Shown piece by piece: positions 5,115 to 8,044 of a stretch of 8,044 nt of DNA. The translations under genes were made by a program, and so were the position numbers. The number at the start of each line of letters is the position of its first letter. Positions within the stretch are counted from its first letter, which is position 1. The stretch is from an uncultured Oscillibacter sp. (GTDB lineage: Bacteria; Bacillota; Clostridia; Oscillospirales; Oscillospiraceae): positions 1-8,044 of the forward strand of contig CAJOFP010000016.1 of NCBI GenBank assembly GCA_905233795.1, read 5' to 3'. Below the pieces are notes generated by a model. It searched no databases. It was given only the letters and a program-made list of their open reading frames with translations, and had not been told where the DNA came from.

Positions 5115-8044
5115 GCGGACGAGTATCGTTATATCTTTGAGTATACTACCAACAATATATCTCAAGGCGACAGCGATTTGGAATCCCGGATTCAAATTGA
5201 GTTTTTTATTATCACTTACAATACGTCGGCCAGCGGCAAGGAACTGCACAGCCAATTCCTGTTTCCGTATGAGGACTCTCTGGAAAACGGCTACAAACTG
5301 GTGGGTTCATCCGAGCAGGAAGAACTGGATCGTGAAATTTCAAACAGATACGGCGAGCAAGCGCCCAGCCTGACGAATCAGGAGCCGTTTAAGGCGTTCA
5401 AAACGACGCAGTATTTCTTCACTTCGCCGCATATCATCCGGGATGTGGAGCGCGTACAGATTTTAGCCAGCGGCGACAGCGGATGGGAATGTCAGGGAAT
5501 GCGCCTGTTCCGCGTGGATAAGCTCGGCGGACTGCGCCGCTATAATCCTATCTCTCAGGATATTTATATTGATTTTGAGGGACAACTGCTCGCGGAGACG
5601 GAAGCGCGGTCTCTCTCGTGGTCAACCGACAAGCTGATTCCATTCAGCAAGGCGGGCGGGGGCGATTATAATATATCCACGAGTTTCAGTGAGGACTACG
5701 CGAAGCATGAAATGCAGACGACCGCGTCGCAAAAGACCCCTCCGCCGACGTTCGCGGTACGCATGGATTTCGCCGACTTTTACGGCGCGGGACTGGAGTG
5801 CCTTGCCGCGCCGCCAAACGCGCTCGGCAAGACGAACGACAATAAAAGATATAAACTGACGGATAACAGCCTTTATTTTCCCGAAGTCATGTCGGTGACG
5901 ATACGTTACCGAAACCGTTATGGGAATACCTGTTCGACGGAAGCGCCGTTTGTGATCGGCGCGGCGGAATGGGCGCGGTCGCGGCTCGGGAACGGCGATG
6001 TCGAACTGTCCGGAATCGCCCAGCAGGGGGAAAGCCTGATGACGGCTATTTTCATACCGGATTTCGGCGAGTTTGAGTTGGAAAACGGGAACAACAATCT
6101 TGTTTTCACGCTCGGCGCGCAAAGCGCGAACGCGAAACTCGGAGCCAGCTGCGGTTCCGACAACTCTTATCTCGCGGGGAGCGCCAGCGACAGCGTCATG
6201 TTTACGGCGGTCGCCCTGTATGACCTGAGAGGGGAAAATCAAAATAAGATCAGCGTGAGCATGGACAGCCTTTCCAAAACGCCGCGTTATCAATATGATA
6301 TAGACCCCATCGCCTGCCGGGTGGCGACTTCCCTCGAAGGCGAACTTCTGGGAGCCTCCCAAGATACTTCCGTCGCGCTCAGCGGATCAAGACCCAATTC
6401 CGAACTGGCGCCGCGGGACAAGACGACGCGTTATCTCGCGGAGATTAAAACGGATGATCTGGCTCAGGCCGCCACGAAAAGCAAGGTGACTCTGCAAATC
6501 AATTACAGAGATTATAACAACGTTATCCGTAATATAGACGTGGATATATACGCGGCCGCAAGCCATTTTTACGGCTACTGGCCGGGTTCCCCCAACGCGT
6601 ATGTCGGCTATTATCAGGGCACGTCGCGGGGCGGCACGCTCCGTTTCACGTTCTCCGTCGCCAATATCAAAGAAATCTCGGATGTGACTCTGACATTGGC
6701 CGGTGACGATAAAGACGACTGGCAGATCACGGATTTCTCGCTTTTCAAAGTCAAATCCATGGGTCAGCGCGTTGTCACATGGGAGAACTTCACGACGCAG
6801 GACGGCGTTTCCAGCGATCGGAAAATCGACCGAAACGTACAGGCGACGTTGATTTACAGCAGAATGAACCAAACGGAAAATCCGACGAATCCGCCGGATC
6901 CCAACAATCCCACGGCGACGCCGACGCCTCCCGCGAATCCGACGCCCACCGGCGCGCCCATTTTAATTCTCCCGGACAGCGATCCGATTTCAGTGGGGCC
7001 GGACAGCGGCGCCGCGGACGTGACAAAGCCCACAAGAGACTGGTCAAAACTGCGCTATTCCATGTCGTATCAGGAAGCGTCGCAGGATTTGCAATTTACC
7101 GAGGAACGCTGCCGGTATACCGTGGAAGTAAAAGTATCCGACACGGATGACAGAGGCGGCGCGAACGGCGACTGCGGCTCCAAAAACCTGTTTTATTTCA
7201 GATTAATTTTCAATAACGGAAGCAGCGGGTTCGTATTGGCGAATCAACAGCTTGAGGCCGACGGATTCCGAACCGGACAAACCGAGCGTTTTACTATCGC
7301 AACAAATCAGGATTACGGCGATGTCGTGACCGTGCAGATTTTCCCGGAGGATGTCGCCGAGGACAGCGATAAATATGATAAATTAAAAATCGACGAAATC
7401 AATGTTTCCAGAAGCGCCGACGCCGCGCTGGTTCCTACATGGACGGTTCACAACGTCGGATGGATTGACATCAGCTTCCGCGATGAGGGACAACTGCAGT
7501 CCGTATCGGGACAGGCGGGACGCTCCACGACGGAAATCATCCGGCCTTTCAACGTGGATCAGACCAGTTACAGAGCGAGACTTCTGTTTTCTATCAAGAC
7601 GGGAGAGTATGATTTAAATACAAACGGGCAAAGAAAACAGCAATTTGAGGGTACTTTGAAAGCGACGCTCCATTACGCGGACACGTCCGGAACGACAAAG
7701 GAATTTACGGATAATAACGTCATAGGCAAGATGTATGAATATATCCATCAGCAGCCGAAAAAGAGAGACGACGGTATTATTATCAGCGATCCCAATCTGA
7801 TGTTCCGGGAAAATCATACGGATCGATTTGTACTCGAAGTGGCTGACGTGGCGTCGCTTTACCGTCTTGAACTCCTCCCCGGCGGCAATTCCAACGTCTC
7901 CACCAAATGGAATATTGATTCCGTGACCGTGAGCCTGATACGAAGCGAGGGAACGCTGAGGATTAACCGGGACGAGGAATATGATCAGGGTTACAAAGCG
8001 AATCTTGAGCCTGTTTATATCACGTCCCACGACAGCGAAACCCA
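4980..8044 (+). CDS. Large exported multi-domain protein with repeated beta-sandwich (PLAT/LH2-like?) segments, 3' end outside window
   Basis: Codon-by-codon translation is open from ATG 4980 to the window end (1021 complete codons, no stop). Residues 1-45 form a secretion signal: a basic region (1-21), a hydrophobic core (22-37) and an Ala-Arg-Ala cleavage site (43-45). The mature part is rich in beta-strand patterning, Thr, Asp and aromatic residues, and has no obvious enzyme motif. Four segments share a pattern of F.....DI..I..V.L, then a Gly/Asp loop, then W or L, then a strand ending in V: about 145-206, 554-592, 771-840 and 949-988. This resembles PLAT/LH2-type beta-sandwich domains, but only by eye. 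A Pro/Thr/Asn-rich linker at 633-660 divides the protein into two halves that look related. No LPXTG motif or C-terminal membrane anchor is visible, since the end is missing. It lies 20 bp after virB4 and is probably in the same operon. A role in surface adhesion or mating contact is inference; I do not recognise the family with certainty. Confidence 0.9.
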   Translation, partial: MRKILKNMKNARAVKSGRFARLAALFALLPILALCAFRIAQPARAADEYRYIFEYTTNNISQGDSDLESRIQIEFFIITYNTSASGKELHSQFLFPYEDSLENGYKLVGSSEQEELDREISNRYGEQAPSLTNQEPFKAFKTTQYFFTSPHIIRDVERVQILASGDSGWECQGMRLFRVDKLGGLRRYNPISQDIYIDFEGQLLAETEARSLSWSTDKLIPFSKAGGGDYNISTSFSEDYAKHEMQTTASQKTPPPTFAVRMDFADFYGAGLECLAAPPNALGKTNDNKRYKLTDNSLYFPEVMSVTIRYRNRYGNTCSTEAPFVIGAAEWARSRLGNGDVELSGIAQQGESLMTAIFIPDFGEFELENGNNNLVFTLGAQSANAKLGASCGSDNSYLAGSASDSVMFTAVALYDLRGENQNKISVSMDSLSKTPRYQYDIDPIACRVATSLEGELLGASQDTSVALSGSRPNSELAPRDKTTRYLAEIKTDDLAQAATKSKVTLQINYRDYNNVIRNIDVDIYAAASHFYGYWPGSPNAYVGYYQGTSRGGTLRFTFSVANIKEISDVTLTLAGDDKDDWQITDFSLFKVKSMGQRVVTWENFTTQDGVSSDRKIDRNVQATLIYSRMNQTENPTNPPDPNNPTATPTPPANPTPTGAPILILPDSDPISVGPDSGAADVTKPTRDWSKLRYSMSYQEASQDLQFTEERCRYTVEVKVSDTDDRGGANGDCGSKNLFYFRLIFNNGSSGFVLANQQLEADGFRTGQTERFTIATNQDYGDVVTVQIFPEDVAEDSDKYDKLKIDEINVSRSADAALVPTWTVHNVGWIDISFRDEGQLQSVSGQAGRSTTEIIRPFNVDQTSYRARLLFSIKTGEYDLNTNGQRKQQFEGTLKATLHYADTSGTTKEFTDNNVIGKMYEYIHQQPKKRDDGIIISDPNLMFRENHTDRFVLEVADVASLYRLELLPGGNSNVSTKWNIDSVTVSLIRSEGTLRINRDEEYDQGYKANLEPVYITSHDSET
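5412..7499 (+). repeat. Distant repeat pair A/C inside the exported protein (5412-5597 and 7290-7499)
   Basis: Residues 145-206 and 771-840 run in parallel. Each has an aromatic-rich strand, then DV..VQI, a loop, a strand ending R/N-V, then an I.I.F..(E)GQL segment (IYIDFEGQLL and IDISFRDEGQLQ). The order of elements is the same in both. This suggests duplicated beta-sandwich domains on either side of the Pro/Thr linker. Identity is low and was judged by eye. Confidence 0.45.
6429..7955 (+). repeat. Distant repeat pair B/D inside the exported protein (6429-6770 and 7569-7955)
   Basis: Residues 484-597 and 864-992 share a two-part layout. First comes a strand pair (RYLAEIKT and SYRARLLFSIKT) leading to K.TL...Y.D. 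Then comes a PLAT-like segment with F...VA[N/D][I/V], a loop, W.I and a strand (FTFSVANI...DDWQITDFSLFKV and FVLEVADV...KWNIDSVTVSLI). The period is about 380-395 residues. The Pro/Thr linker and repeat C lie between the two. The match is by eye and needs a profile comparison. Confidence 0.45.
6876..6959 (+). other. Pro/Thr/Asn-rich interdomain linker
   Basis: Codons 633-660 of the exported protein consist almost entirely of Pro, Thr, Asn and Ala, with NPT and PTPP units. Such linkers join extracellular modules in many Gram-positive surface proteins and can be glycosylated. This supports an extracellular location and a two-part architecture. Confidence 0.85.

Noticed and set aside
5622..6362. 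246-codon open frame on the - strand
   Set aside because: It lies antisense to the exported-protein gene, whose frame is continuous with a good start and signal peptide. It has no ribosome site and its composition is that of a mirror of GC-rich codons.
7614..8030. 138-codon open frame on the - strand
   Set aside because: It is antisense to the continuing exported-protein frame and shows no start signal or recognisable domain.
1..8044. CRISPR array, tRNA/rRNA gene, insertion sequence or attachment site
   Set aside because: Repeats seen are short and inside coding or spacer sequence without spacer-repeat regularity. No transposase, terminal inverted repeats or RNA gene structures were recognised by eye.

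Overview
This window looks like part of the conjugation (type IV secretion) module of an integrative/conjugative element or plasmid from a Gram-positive bacterium. A Clostridia-type gut anaerobe is most likely, but that is an inference. It rests on four things: a PrgI-type membrane domain (the Gram-positive counterpart of VirB3) joined to a VirB4 ATPase, a strong GGGAGGTGA ribosome binding site, Thr/Pro-rich linkers in a secreted protein, and GC-leaning codons next to a very A+T-rich intergenic spacer. All genes lie on the + strand and read in one direction.

Layout. (1) Positions 1-462 are the 3' end of a gene that starts outside the window. They encode a disordered Gly/Asn/Ser-, Pro- and then Lys/Ser-rich tail with a tandem repeat. 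By position (just before PrgI/VirB4) it could be the C-terminus of a TrbL/VirB6-like channel protein, but no membrane part is visible. (2) Positions 463-564 are a spacer holding three 9-bp A+T-rich repeats. (3) Positions 565-4959 encode one 1464-residue protein. It has an N-terminal PrgI-like two-helix membrane domain, a long basic coiled-coil linker with an internal duplication, a complete VirB4 ATPase (Walker A and B intact), and an acidic tail of about 350 residues that includes 20 acidic residues in a row. (4) After a 20-bp gap with a strong Shine-Dalgarno sequence, an open frame runs from 4980 to the window end with no stop. It encodes at least 1021 residues of an exported protein with a signal peptide, repeated beta-sandwich (possibly PLAT/LH2-like) segments and a Pro/Thr linker. 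This frame was checked codon by codon.

How they could work together. The PrgI-VirB4 fusion would place the ATPase at the inner face of the membrane channel and energise assembly or DNA/protein transfer. The upstream protein may be the channel partner. The exported protein, probably co-transcribed with virB4, may act outside the cell in mating-pair contact or wall/surface attachment. That last role is inference from context only.

The most unusual features are the PrgI-VirB4 fusion with oppositely charged extensions, and the large repeat-built secreted protein directly behind VirB4.
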